NCBI GenBank assembly: GCA_947375135.1
Contig: CANCER010000017.1
Coordinates: 1 to 64,000, forward strand
Reading direction: 5' to 3'
Length of the DNA: 64,000 bases
Origin: Comamonadaceae bacterium
GTDB taxonomy: Bacteria > Pseudomonadota > Gammaproteobacteria > Burkholderiales > Burkholderiaceae_C
The position numbers were made by a program, and so were the translations under genes. The notes under the pieces are model-generated. The model saw only the letters and a program-made list of their open reading frames with translations. It made no database searches and was not told where the DNA came from. Position 1 is the stretch's first letter; each line of letters starts with the position of its first letter. Positions 18,592 to 27,111 of the stretch are shown here, in pieces.

Positions 18592-19152
18592 TCAAGACGA
18601 ACCAGATTTTTTTCGTCGCAGCGCGATGGTCCCCATTAGCCCCAGGCCGGCCAAGAACATAGCGTAGCTTTCGGGTTCTGGCACAGGTGAGGTGGCGGAA
18701 TAAGTTCCCACCCTACCGAGATTAACGCTTCCCTCATTCTTGACATGCCAATTTTCATTGGAGCCAACGACCGTTCCAGACCAGACACCATTGAGCTTGA
18801 GCTTGTACTCTCCTTTTGCCAACCCGGTTTGGGAAATCACAATGGTTCCCGTGTCAGGGCCGTTGATTGTGTCGGTGAAAATCCCAGAGCTGTAGGTTGT
18901 TCCGGCTTTCGTAAGAGTCCAGTTGAGCGAATTTGCTTGGAAAGGGTTTTGGGAGTTGCGACTGAAGCCGGCAACCATGTCATTCCATGATACGGAAAAA
19001 CTCAAGTAGCCAATCGCATTCTTTCCGATCTTTACGTCTGTGTCAGCCATGTCTGAAAAGGAGTAGCTAACGGAGGACGCAGAGGCGGCCGCTGCCATCA
19101 CAGGCAAAAGCATTCCAAAAGTGAGTCCAACTTTCAAAGCAGTGAGTTTCAT
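18592..19152 (-). CDS. PEP-CTERM sorted surface protein
   Basis: The 186-residue product has an N-terminal signal peptide (KVGLTFGMLLPVMAAAASA) and a C-terminal sorting signal: VPEP at residue 157, a hydrophobic stretch (YAMFLAGLGLMGTIAL) and the basic end RRKKSGSS. This is the PEP-CTERM signal cleaved by exosortases; exosortase B is encoded at 35338, at the far end of the same locus. The middle is Ser/Thr/Gly/Asn-rich, probably beta-structured, with no recognised domain and no cysteine. The gene diverges from epsA. A short inverted repeat lies between the promoter region and its start codon. It is the likely dedicated sorting substrate, by inference. Confidence 0.88.
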   Translation of the reverse strand: MKLTALKVGLTFGMLLPVMAAAASASSVSYSFSDMADTDVKIGKNAIGYLSFSVSWNDMVAGFSRNSQNPFQANSLNWTLTKAGTTYSSGIFTDTINGPDTGTIVISQTGLAKGEYKLKLNGVWSGTVVGSNENWHVKNEGSVNLGRVGTYSATSPVPEPESYAMFLAGLGLMGTIALRRKKSGSS

Positions 19153-19167
19153 GTTCGGATCCTAATC

Positions 19168-19190
19168 GCCAAGAAGCTAAAACGCTTGGC
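19168..19190. promoter_or_regulatory. Inverted repeat upstream of the PEP-CTERM gene
   Basis: GCCAAG and CTTGGC are separated by 11 bases and lie 16 bases before the ATG of the PEP-CTERM gene, probably in its 5' untranslated region. An inner AGC/GCT pair could extend the stem. It may be a protein-binding site or an mRNA hairpin near the ribosome site. Confidence 0.45.
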
Positions 19191-19227
19191 ATGATGTGAT
19201 TTTCCGCCACTGGAGCGGGGTAGCAGA

Positions 19228-19243
19228 TAGTCCATTCGGACTA
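19228..19243. promoter_or_regulatory. Palindromic site TAGTCC-N4-GGACTA, copy 1
   Basis: TAGTCC ATTC GGACTA is a perfect 6-bp inverted repeat with a 4-bp spacer. It is 76 bases upstream of the PEP-CTERM start and 266 upstream of epsA. The same arms and spacer length recur at 36394-36409 upstream of xrtB, so a dimeric regulator, possibly LuxR-type EpsA itself, is a plausible binder. Confidence 0.65.
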
Positions 19244-19427
19244 ACGCCACTTGAAAAGTGTGAATTTATTGGCACTTTCCGCGCAAAGCCCCTTCTCAGC
19301 GAATACTTTGCGACTTGTGTGCCCACAATGTTGTTTCAACGAGGCATTTGCGTTACGGCAATACCCTTTTAACGAACTGCCCCTTCCATGTAAAATAAAA
19401 TCAAGACAAATAACAGGCAGGAACGCT

Positions 19428-19481
19428 ATGAGACACATCTTGCAGCAGCGGTGCACATGCGTTTTAGCAAATGCACTTTAG
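19428..19481 (+). CDS. Possible 17-residue leader peptide before epsA
   Basis: An ATG with AGGA placed six bases before it opens a 17-codon frame (MRHILQQRC to VLANAL) that stops 27 bases before the epsA GTG, which itself has no clear ribosome site. It could be a leader that couples translation to epsA, or chance. No homologue is recognised. Confidence 0.25.
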   Translation: MRHILQQRCTCVLANAL

Positions 19482-19508
19482 GCACTAGCTGATCGACGGC
19501 TTCAAACA

Positions 19509-20318
19509 GTGCCGACACAAGTACACATCTCCAGCAACTCCTCTGCGGAAGATTTGCAGCAGTTCCATCGGGCGATTTCCAGCTCGCTGGAGGTTCGCAG
19601 CCATTTTGATTTGCTTCAATGGTTGCAGGGTGACATGCAACGCTTTTTGCCGCATGACGTGCTCATCGTCGCATGGGGTAATTTTGGCAAGGGTGATTTG
19701 CGTCACGACGTCATTTCTGTCATGCCTGGTGTGCGTTCGACGGACGCCAACTCCAAGAAAATAAATGCCTTTATGTCCAGTCTGTTCGACAGGTGGGGGT
19801 CCGATGGCAGGCAGCCATTAAGCCTGAATTGCATGGACAGCGGCATACTGGCTCACCTCTCCGAAATCCAAACGGGGGTAGGCGTGGCGCTACGCAAAAT
19901 GCGCTCGGCCTTGGTGCATGGTATCGTGGACAAGCGTACCCTGCAGGATTGTCTGTATGTCACCTTCAGTGGAAACGCAACCGCTGCGGACATGGGTGTG
20001 CATGCCATGTCCCGCGTCATGCCCTACCTGGATATGGCGCTGCGCCGTGTCAACCACCTACCGCATCAATTACCTGAGTCCGGAAAAACCTACGATCAGG
20101 CAAAGGCGCGATGGGTACATGATGCGGGCTTGTCACAGCGTGAATTTGAAGTCATGCAATGGGTTGTGGCTGGCAAGACCAATCCGGAGATCGGCGCCAT
20201 TCTGGATATTAGTGAATTCACGATCAAAAACCACCTGAAGCGCATCTTTGTAAAGCTCAACGTCATCAACCGTGTTCAGGCGGTAGGCCGATTCCAATCG
20301 GTGAGTCGCCATGTTTAA
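19509..20318 (+). CDS. epsA: LuxR-type transcriptional regulator of the exosortase/eps locus (EpsA)
   Basis: The 269-residue product has a novel-looking N-terminal sensor region (about 1-190) and a C-terminal LuxR/NarL helix-turn-helix (about 200-262): LSQREFEVMQWVVAGKTNPE, then EIGAILDISEFTIKNHLKRI. This arrangement matches the EpsA regulators found at the start of XrtB-associated polysaccharide clusters. The N-terminus does not show a receiver Asp pattern or a clear autoinducer-binding signature. The start is a GTG without a clear Shine-Dalgarno; no better in-frame start is seen. It overlaps epsB by 8 bases and is the obvious candidate regulator of the locus. Confidence 0.85.
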   Translation: MPTQVHISSNSSAEDLQQFHRAISSSLEVRSHFDLLQWLQGDMQRFLPHDVLIVAWGNFGKGDLRHDVISVMPGVRSTDANSKKINAFMSSLFDRWGSDGRQPLSLNCMDSGILAHLSEIQTGVGVALRKMRSALVHGIVDKRTLQDCLYVTFSGNATAADMGVHAMSRVMPYLDMALRRVNHLPHQLPESGKTYDQAKARWVHDAGLSQREFEVMQWVVAGKTNPEIGAILDISEFTIKNHLKRIFVKLNVINRVQAVGRFQSVSRHV

Positions 20319-21732
20319 AACCCACGGCCATCTCTCCGCATCCGCCTTTAACCACAACGCGGCACCGTCGACACTTGGCAATAACGACCTGCTGAGCGCA
20401 TTGGAAGGCATGATCACCGCTGTGGCATTCATCGCGCCGCTTTGGTTGCTTGCTTATCACTTCGATGGCGAGTTGCTGCCGCAGTACCTGTTGCTTTCGG
20501 TCATTGTTTTTGCCCTCACTTTTCCCGGCAACCCTCGTCTGATGGTGGGCAAATCCCCTTTGGTGATCGATATCGTTGTTAACTGGTTGTGGATTGCCGG
20601 TGTGCTGGTGCTAACGGCAGTATCCACAGGCTACTTGCGCGAGTTTTCCAGCAAAATACTGCTGACTTGGGCGTGGCTGGCACCTGCAACAGAAATTGGA
20701 GCCACCGTGGTTCTGCGAGCGGCGGCTCCCGCGCTCATCAAGTTGCAAGGCCCCCGTAAGCGCGCCATTGTTGTAGGCATGAACGCACAGGGGCTGGCCT
20801 TGTCGGAAAAGCTGATGTCCTCACCGCTTAACCGCATTGAATTCTTCGGCTTTGTAGACAGCCGAGACCTAAGCCGGCTAAACCCTGCGTGTGGGCAAAG
20901 GCTATTGGGCAAGATAAATGACCTCCAGACTTTGGTTAAAGCGCATGACATCCGCGTGATCTACCTGTCCCTGCCCATGGCCTCGCAACCGCGCATCCTG
21001 CACATCCTTGACGAATTGAAAGACACCACGTCTTCCATCTATTTCGTGCCCGATATGTTTGTTACCGACCTGATTCAGGGCCATTCCAGCACGGTGTGCG
21101 GCACGCAGGTGATCTCGGTGTGCGAGTCGCCTTTTCGCGCCTTTGACGGTGTGGCAAAGCGAACAAGTGATGTGGTGTTTTCGCTTCTGATTCTGGCGCT
21201 TATCAGCCCGCTTCTGATCGGAATTGCATTCTGCGTGCGCCTTACATCGCCCGGGCCCATCATCTTCAAGCAGCGCCGCTATGGACAGGACGGACAGGAG
21301 ATACTGATCTATAAGTTCCGGTCCATGACGGTCACAGAGGATGGCGGGGTTGTCACCCAAGCCACCCGCAACGATGCGCGTATAACCCCGTTGGGCTCCT
21401 TTCTGCGAAAAACCTCATTGGATGAGTTGCCGCAGTTCATTAATGTTCTGCAAGGCCGCATGAGTATCGTCGGTCCCCGTCCGCATGCCGTGGCACACAA
21501 CGAGCTGTACCGCAAACTTATCAAGGGCTACATGGTGCGGCACAAGGTCAAGCCCGGCATTACCGGATGGGCCCAGGTAAACGGTTTCAGAGGTGAGACC
21601 GACACCTTGGAAAAGATGCAGGGCCGCATCGACTACGACTTGGACTACGTGCGCCACTGGTCCTTGCGACTGGACATTCACATCCTTCTGAAAACACTGC
21701 GACTCATCGCCAAAGACACAAGGGCTTACTGA
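20311..21732 (+). CDS. epsB: Undecaprenyl-phosphate sugar phosphotransferase (EpsB, WcaJ-like)
   Basis: This enzyme starts repeat-unit synthesis by moving a sugar 1-phosphate (glucose or galactose type) to undecaprenyl phosphate at the inner membrane. The 473-residue protein has four N-terminal membrane helices, a Rossmann-like middle domain (KRAIVVGMNAQGLALSEKL), a fifth helix (DVVFSLLILALISPLL) and the catalytic bacterial sugar transferase domain with RYGQDGQEILIYKFRSM, TSLDELPQFINVL and IVGPRPHA. It overlaps epsA by 8 bases and is followed 2 bases later by epsL. The sugar specificity cannot be read from the sequence. Confidence 0.93.
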   Translation: MFKTHGHLSASAFNHNAAPSTLGNNDLLSALEGMITAVAFIAPLWLLAYHFDGELLPQYLLLSVIVFALTFPGNPRLMVGKSPLVIDIVVNWLWIAGVLVLTAVSTGYLREFSSKILLTWAWLAPATEIGATVVLRAAAPALIKLQGPRKRAIVVGMNAQGLALSEKLMSSPLNRIEFFGFVDSRDLSRLNPACGQRLLGKINDLQTLVKAHDIRVIYLSLPMASQPRILHILDELKDTTSSIYFVPDMFVTDLIQGHSSTVCGTQVISVCESPFRAFDGVAKRTSDVVFSLLILALISPLLIGIAFCVRLTSPGPIIFKQRRYGQDGQEILIYKFRSMTVTEDGGVVTQATRNDARITPLGSFLRKTSLDELPQFINVLQGRMSIVGPRPHAVAHNELYRKLIKGYMVRHKVKPGITGWAQVNGFRGETDTLEKMQGRIDYDLDYVRHWSLRLDIHILLKTLRLIAKDTRAY

Positions 21733-21734
21733 GC

Positions 21735-22919
21735 ATGCGTTCACTATTACTTACGCTAATGGCATTCAGCGCCGCCACCGCGTTGGCAGAGCAGGACGGT
21801 CCTGTAACGTTCACCGCCGGCTATGCCCTCCAAACCGACAGCAATCTTTTTCGCCTTCCATCGGGCTTTAAGGCCAAAACCGGTGAGTCCGTCGCGACCG
21901 AGCAGATTGGCGTTACCACTGTGGGATTGGGATTTGCCACCACGCAAAGCCTGCAGCGTTTTGAACTGGACGCCAGCCTGGTGGACTATCGCTACCAGCA
22001 CTTTGACTACCTCAATTTCACAGCGACCAACGTTGACGCTGCTTGGCATTGGTCCCTTACGCCGCAGCTGACGGGCAACCTCACGGGCACGCGCAAGGAA
22101 ACGTACAACACCTTTATAGATTACCAGAGCTACACCGAGCGCAACCGGCGCACCAACACGAACAGCCACTTGGATATGCTGTACGAGTTAAACGGTCCCT
22201 GGCACCTGCTTGCCGGTATGACGCAGGCAGACCAGCGCAATGAACTTGCCGTTCTTGTGGGGGGCGGCGAATCTCGCAGCACCGGCGCCGAAATGGGCCT
22301 GCGCTATCACTATGGCAGTGGTAGCACCATAGCAGTGGTCGGCAAAGTGTCCAATGGCAGTTACATCGATCGGACTGTGCCCAATACGGATTTGTATGAC
22401 GACAGCTATAAACAGCTGGATACCCGCTTGCAGTTGCATTGGGTCTATAGCGGCAGCACCACGCTGGACGGTAGCCTCAGCCAAATCAACCGTAGCCATC
22501 CAAATTACGCCCAGCGCGACTACAACGGTCTTAACGTCGAAGCCAGGGTGAACTGGGCGCTGAGCGGAAAAACAACGATCAAAGCGCTGTACACGCGTGG
22601 CCTCGAGCCTTACGCCAGAGCCGATAGCAATTACATGCAGATCGATCGCTTGCAGCTTGGTACGGTGTGGGTTATTGGTCCAAAAACACAGTTGACGTTT
22701 AATCAAATTTGGACAAATTTTGACTTTCTGGGCTCGCCGGGTGCGACCAGCAGTCAACGCCACGACCTCTTTAATGACAGTAGCCTATCTGTCGGATGGG
22801 ATCCCTTGCCGCACCTTAGGCTGACTGCGGGACTGCAGACTTCTTCCCGTGCATCGACTCAGGCCAATCTGGATTTTGACAGCACCATGGTCAATCTGGC
22901 TGCCCAATACAGCTACTGA
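21735..22919 (+). CDS. epsL: Exosortase-B-associated outer-membrane beta-barrel protein EpsL
   Basis: The 394-residue product has a signal peptide (LLLTLMAFSAATALA) and then alternating short amphipathic strands with many aromatic and Asp/Asn turns, beginning FTAGYALQTDSNLFRLPSG and ending AAQYSY, an aromatic C-terminus as in outer-membrane barrels. It corresponds to the EpsL family described in XrtB-linked clusters. Its role in export is inferred: a second outer-membrane channel next to the Wza-like EpsE. Spacing of 2 bases from epsB supports one operon. Confidence 0.85.
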   Translation: MRSLLLTLMAFSAATALAEQDGPVTFTAGYALQTDSNLFRLPSGFKAKTGESVATEQIGVTTVGLGFATTQSLQRFELDASLVDYRYQHFDYLNFTATNVDAAWHWSLTPQLTGNLTGTRKETYNTFIDYQSYTERNRRTNTNSHLDMLYELNGPWHLLAGMTQADQRNELAVLVGGGESRSTGAEMGLRYHYGSGSTIAVVGKVSNGSYIDRTVPNTDLYDDSYKQLDTRLQLHWVYSGSTTLDGSLSQINRSHPNYAQRDYNGLNVEARVNWALSGKTTIKALYTRGLEPYARADSNYMQIDRLQLGTVWVIGPKTQLTFNQIWTNFDFLGSPGATSSQRHDLFNDSSLSVGWDPLPHLRLTAGLQTSSRASTQANLDFDSTMVNLAAQYSY

Positions 22920-22940
22920 TTCAAGCCGCATACACAGCTT

Positions 22941-23894
22941 ATGAACATGCACAACATTGCCCGTTTAACGATTGCCGTCCCACTCATAGCCGGAGTGCTC
23001 TCCTTGGGAGCCTGCGCCAAGAACGAGGAAGGCAAGGCCGCTGCCACACAGGTGGCAGCGAAGGTCGGCTCGGAAGAAATCACCGTGCACCAGGTCAACC
23101 AAATCCTCAGCCTCAGTAACAACGCCGGTGGCTCTGTCGAAGACATGCAGGCTATGGGTCGCGAAGTGCTGGAAAAATTGATTGACCAGCAACTAGCCCT
23201 CGAAAAGGCTACGGAGGCCAAGCTGCATCGCTCACCGGAAGTTGTGTCGCAAATTGAAGCCGCCAAGCGTGACATACTGGCCAGGGCCTATATGCAGCAA
23301 TTGATCAGCGGCCTGCCCAGGCCTACTGAAAGCGAGGCTAAAAAGTACTACGCTGAGCACCCCCAGTTGTTCCGTGAACGGCGCGTGTTCAACATCGAGG
23401 AAGTCATTGCAAAGCCCGCTCCTGATGTGGCGGGGATGCTACGTGCAATGGCCAGCGAAGCCAAGCCCATCAAGGATATTGGCGCATTCTTGAAGGCCCA
23501 TAATATTCCCTTCAACGGTGGCAGCTCAAACCGGAGTGTGGAGGAAATTCCACTCGAATTGCTGTCTCGCGTCTATGCGCTCAAGGATGGCCAGGCTATC
23601 GTGCTTGAGGCGCCGCAGGGTGTTACCTTCTTGCGCGTGGTGTCTTCGCAGCCAGCGCCTATTTCAGAAGCTGCTGCTTTGCCACGCATCCAAAAGTTCT
23701 TGAGCAACCAGCGCGCGTCTGAAGCGCTCGCCGCCGCCTTCAAGGAACTGCGCGCCAACACCAAAATTGAATACATGGGCGAATTTGCTCAGCGATCCAC
23801 CGTGACCCCCGCCACCGTGCCTGTCGAACCAGCGGTTGCCAAACCGGCGACTCTCCAATCCACCATCGAAAAAGGCATTGCCGGCTTGAAATAG
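22941..23894 (+). CDS. epsD: EpsD-family peptidyl-prolyl isomerase lipoprotein
   Basis: The 317-residue product has a lipoprotein signal ending LSLGAC (lipidated C25), then a SurA/PrsA-like chaperone core: VAAKVGSEEITVHQVNQ near the N-terminus, an EVLEKLIDQQLALEKA helix and a parvulin-type region (RRVFNIEEVIAKPAPDV to FLRVVSSQPAPIS). The C-terminal 45 residues are Pro/Ala/Val-rich and probably flexible. The EpsD family is confined to such polysaccharide clusters; it probably helps the outer-membrane parts fold. Isomerase activity itself is not proven by sequence. Confidence 0.87.
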   Translation: MNMHNIARLTIAVPLIAGVLSLGACAKNEEGKAAATQVAAKVGSEEITVHQVNQILSLSNNAGGSVEDMQAMGREVLEKLIDQQLALEKATEAKLHRSPEVVSQIEAAKRDILARAYMQQLISGLPRPTESEAKKYYAEHPQLFRERRVFNIEEVIAKPAPDVAGMLRAMASEAKPIKDIGAFLKAHNIPFNGGSSNRSVEEIPLELLSRVYALKDGQAIVLEAPQGVTFLRVVSSQPAPISEAAALPRIQKFLSNQRASEALAAAFKELRANTKIEYMGEFAQRSTVTPATVPVEPAVAKPATLQSTIEKGIAGLK

Positions 23895-23912
23895 CCCTGT
23901 GCGTCAGACACT

Positions 23913-24785
23913 ATGCAACCCACCATGACCGCCTCCGGAAATCCCGCATCCATCACACGCCTGCTGATGCTGCTTAGCTTGGGCATTGCGAGCTTTGCAC
24001 TGCAACTACCAGCCTACGCGCAAGCAGACACTGCCAAGTCCCCCAGCAGCCAAGCCCCGTTGGATTACCCGCTGGCAGCGGGAGACTCCATCCGCATACA
24101 GGTATTTCAGAACCCGGACCTCACCATCGAAACCCGCGTGAGCGAAGGCGGCACCATCACGTACCCGATGATTGGCGCTGTGGACATTGGCGCCCTGTCA
24201 ATAGCTGCGGCGGAAAAGAAAATTGCCGATGCACTGCAGGATGGTGGTTTCCTGCAAAAGCCGCAGGTCAACATCACCTTGTTGCAAGTGCGTGGTAACC
24301 AGGTCTCGGTGCTTGGGCAGGTGGCGCGACCGGGTCGCTTTCCCCTGGACACTGCCAACATCCGCTTGACCGACATGCTGGCAATTGCCGGGGGCGCAAC
24401 TGCTACGGGTGATGACGTGGCCATCGTCACTGGTCTTCGCGCAGGCCAACCGTTTCGCAAGCAGATCAATATCCCCTCGATATTCCTGGCCGACCGCGCA
24501 GTTGACGACATCGTGCTGCAGGGGGGCGACACCATCTACGTGCACCGCGCTCCGGTTTTTTACATCTATGGTGAGGCACAACGCCCCGGCGCCTTTCGCA
24601 TAGAACGGGACATGACGGTGATGCAAGCCCTGGCCCTTGGTGGTGGCCCCACCGTGCGGGGCTCCGAAAAGCGTCTGCGTCTGCTCCGCAAGGGTGCCGA
24701 TGGCAGCCCGCAGCAAATCGAGCCGCAGCTTATCGACCGCGTGCTTCCAGATGACGTTATCTACGTCAAAGAAAGCATTTTCTAA
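23913..24785 (+). CDS. epsE: Polysaccharide export protein EpsE (Wza-like)
   Basis: The 290-residue product has a signal peptide (LLMLLSLGIASFALQLPAYA) and no lipobox cysteine, then the poly-export domain (YPLAAGDSIRIQVFQNPDL, residues ~45-125) and two SLBB repeats (VRGNQVSVLGQVARPGRF and FYIYGEAQRPGAFRIE). Wza-type proteins form the outer-membrane export channel for capsular and exopolysaccharides. It pairs with EpsF and EpsG just downstream, consistent with a Wzx/Wzy-dependent pathway. Confidence 0.93.
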   Translation: MQPTMTASGNPASITRLLMLLSLGIASFALQLPAYAQADTAKSPSSQAPLDYPLAAGDSIRIQVFQNPDLTIETRVSEGGTITYPMIGAVDIGALSIAAAEKKIADALQDGGFLQKPQVNITLLQVRGNQVSVLGQVARPGRFPLDTANIRLTDMLAIAGGATATGDDVAIVTGLRAGQPFRKQINIPSIFLADRAVDDIVLQGGDTIYVHRAPVFYIYGEAQRPGAFRIERDMTVMQALALGGGPTVRGSEKRLRLLRKGADGSPQQIEPQLIDRVLPDDVIYVKESIF

Positions 24786-24803
24786 AGCGAGGGACGCACC
24801 GAT

Positions 24804-26177
24804 ATGACATTTCAACAATTCTTGCTAATTTTGCGAGCACGTGTCCATGTGGCCCTGCTCGTCTTTGTTCTGACTGTTGGCACAACGGTGCTCGTCAGCC
24901 TGCTGATGACCAAGCAATATACCGCCAGCACGGCAGTGGTAATCGACGTGAAATCGCCAGACCAGGTTACCGGCATGGTGCTGCAGGGCATGATGGCGCC
25001 TGGCTATATGGCCACGCAGATCGACATCATCAACAGCGACCGGGTTTCCAAGGCCGTGGTCAAGCTGATGAATTTGGACAGTAGCGCCGTCATCCAACAA
25101 AAGTGGCGCGAGGAGACCGAAGGCCAGGGCGATCTCACAGACTGGCTGGCCGAACTGCTGCAAAAAAAACTGGACGTCAAGCCCAGCCGCGAAAGCAATG
25201 TCATCAACATCAACTTCACCGGCAATGACCCCGTCTTTGCCGCCAGTGTGGCCAACGCATTTGCCCAGGCGTATATCGACGTCAACCTTGACCTGCGCCT
25301 GGCCCCGGCCCGGCAATATGCCACCTTCTTTGAAGAGCAAACCCGTCTGGCCCGCGAAAAAATGGAGCGGGCACAAAAGGCGCTCTCGGACTACCAGCAG
25401 CTAAACGGTATCACCAGCGCCGATGAGCGACAGGACTTTGAAACCGCCAAACTTAACGAGACCAGCAGCCAACTGACCGGTCTGCAAGGTCAAACCACTG
25501 ACAGCCAGAGCAAGCGCGAAAACAGCCGCCCAGACACTATTTCCGAAGTGATCCAAAGCCCGCTCATCAATGGTCTGAAAGCCGAAATCGGTCGCATGGA
25601 AGCCAAACTGAGCGAAAGCAGTGGCAACCTGGGAAAAAATCACCCGCAGACCATCCGGTCTGAAAGCGAACTGGCCAGCCTGAAAGCGCTGCTCGAGTCT
25701 GAAACCCTGAAGATCACCAGTTCTATAGAAACCACCTATCAGGTGAGCAAGCAGCGTGAGAGCCAACTGCAAGGTGCACTGGCCGACCAAAAGGCGCGTG
25801 TGTTGATCTTGAACAAGCAGCGCGACGAGCTCAATGTGCTGCGCCGTGATATCGAGTCGGCACAACGCGCTTTTGACGTGGTGAGCCAGCGCGCTTCGCA
25901 ATCCAACATCGAGAGTCAGACCAACCAGACCAATATTCTTGTATTGAACCCCGCCGTGCCGCCCGCAGACCCCTCCAAACCGAGGGTGCTTTTGAATATT
26001 CTGGTTGCCATCTTCTTGGGCTCGCTGCTGGGCGTGGGTCTGGCGTTGACACTGGAGATGGCAAGCCGCCGTGTGCGCTCGGTAGAGGACCTGCTGGAAG
26101 CCCTCGGCATACCCGTGCTCGGCATCATCAGCTCGGCGAGCGGGATGCTAAAACGTACTAAAAAACCGACTGTATGA
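24804..26177 (+). CDS. epsF: Chain-length determinant protein EpsF (Wzz-like)
   Basis: The 457-residue protein is a polysaccharide co-polymerase. It has an N-terminal membrane helix (ARVHVALLVFVLTVGTTVLVS), a periplasmic domain with a long coiled coil (about residues 170-390, rich in Gln/Glu/Lys) and a second helix (LNILVAIFLGSLLGVGLAL) preceded by a proline-rich segment PAVPPADPSKPR, the Wzz signature. It sets polymer length in concert with EpsG, whose gene overlaps by 4 bases. Confidence 0.92.
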   Translation: MTFQQFLLILRARVHVALLVFVLTVGTTVLVSLLMTKQYTASTAVVIDVKSPDQVTGMVLQGMMAPGYMATQIDIINSDRVSKAVVKLMNLDSSAVIQQKWREETEGQGDLTDWLAELLQKKLDVKPSRESNVININFTGNDPVFAASVANAFAQAYIDVNLDLRLAPARQYATFFEEQTRLAREKMERAQKALSDYQQLNGITSADERQDFETAKLNETSSQLTGLQGQTTDSQSKRENSRPDTISEVIQSPLINGLKAEIGRMEAKLSESSGNLGKNHPQTIRSESELASLKALLESETLKITSSIETTYQVSKQRESQLQGALADQKARVLILNKQRDELNVLRRDIESAQRAFDVVSQRASQSNIESQTNQTNILVLNPAVPPADPSKPRVLLNILVAIFLGSLLGVGLALTLEMASRRVRSVEDLLEALGIPVLGIISSASGMLKRTKKPTV

Positions 26178-27052
26178 ACACCTCTGAAGACATCCCCTCT
26201 GCAGTCGTTGCCGCTCCATCGATTGGTGACATTCTGGTTAGCACGGGCGTGCTCCGGCCACAAAACCTTGAGCAAATATTGCAGCTGCAGCAGCGAGAGA
26301 AGCTCCCTTTCGGTGAAGCCGCGATCGCACTGAAACTGCTCACTAGAGAAGACATCGACTTTGCCCTCAGCAAGCAGTTTGACTATTCATATCTGGATGC
26401 GCAGGACGGCAGCCTCAGCCCCCAGCTCGTCGCCGCCTACAAACCTTTTAGTCGCGTGGGTGAAAATCTTCGTGCTGTTCGTAGCCAGCTCATGCTGAAC
26501 TGGTTTAACGGCGAATTGAGCCGCAAAGTGCTTGCCGTGGTCAGCCCCGGCAAGGGCGATGGCCGCAGCTTTGTGGCAGCCAACCTGGCCATCGTTTTTA
26601 CCCAGCAGGGCCAGCGCACGCTGCTCATAGACGCCGACCTGCGCGCCAAACCTGAATGCAGCCAGCAGGCCCTTTTTCAACTAGACCGCGGCCCGGGCCT
26701 GTCCTCCATCCTGGCCGGACGCGGTGGGCTGGACCTGGTCAAGCTGGTGCCCGGCCTGCCAGGACTGTGTGTGCTTACCGTAGGTGCCGTGCCGCCCAAC
26801 CCGCAAGAGCTGCTGGGCCGCGCTGTGTTCGGGCGCATGCTGATGAAAGCCAGCGAGTTGTTTGATGTGATTTTGATAGACACCCCCAGTGGCAACGACT
26901 ATGCCGATGCCGAAATTATTTCCGCACGTGCTGGAGCAGCGATCATGGTGGCGCGCAAGAACCAGAGCCTGGTACCGCAAGCCAGTGTCTTGTCGCGCCG
27001 CCTGCAAGACAGCGGCGTTTCCATGGTGGGTGCTGTACTCAACGACGCGTAA
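26174..27052 (+). CDS. epsG: EpsG, tyrosine-kinase-like ATPase partner of EpsF
   Basis: The 292-residue protein has an N-terminal module (about 16-75, GDILVSTGVLRPQNLEQIL) like the MshEN/GspE-N domain and a C-terminal BY-kinase-like P-loop domain. The P-loop reads SPGKGDGRSF, with Arg131 where classical P-loops have Lys; the Walker A' sequence LLIDADLR and Walker B DVILIDTPSG are present. The C-terminus (SVMVGAVLNDA-like) lacks the tyrosine cluster that autophosphorylating BY-kinases carry. The family normally pairs with EpsF; kinase activity should not be assumed here. It ends the + arm of the locus. Confidence 0.85.
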   Translation: MNTSEDIPSAVVAAPSIGDILVSTGVLRPQNLEQILQLQQREKLPFGEAAIALKLLTREDIDFALSKQFDYSYLDAQDGSLSPQLVAAYKPFSRVGENLRAVRSQLMLNWFNGELSRKVLAVVSPGKGDGRSFVAANLAIVFTQQGQRTLLIDADLRAKPECSQQALFQLDRGPGLSSILAGRGGLDLVKLVPGLPGLCVLTVGAVPPNPQELLGRAVFGRMLMKASELFDVILIDTPSGNDYADAEIISARAGAAIMVARKNQSLVPQASVLSRRLQDSGVSMVGAVLNDA

Positions 27053-27111
27053 AGATAAACATAACCCGTTTCGAGAACGCGTTATCAAAATCTTTCTGCA
27101 GTAATCGACTA

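Larger units (their letters stand above)
19153..19508. other. Divergent control region between the PEP-CTERM gene and epsA
   Basis: These 356 bases have no convincing protein gene. They hold an imperfect inverted repeat (19168-19190), the perfect palindrome at 19228-19243, a TTGGCAC sequence (19269-19275) that resembles only half of a sigma-54 promoter, a TAAAAT candidate -10 (19391-19396) with a poor -35, and a 17-codon possible leader frame (19428-19481) with a good ribosome site. The region probably controls both arms of the locus. Confidence 0.6.

Noticed and set aside
18392..18667. A 91-codon + strand frame between tRNA-Thr and the PEP-CTERM gene
   Set aside because: It runs through the terminator hairpin at 18542 and into the PEP-CTERM coding region, has no ribosome site, and its composition is low-complexity.
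19269..19285. A sigma-54-like promoter (TTGGCAC with GC ten bases on)
   Set aside because: The -24 element is perfect and the GG-N10-GC spacing holds, but the -12 region reads GCGC and lacks the TTGC thymines; it is also 220 bases from epsA. It stays a weak possibility because some PEP-CTERM genes are reported to use sigma-54.
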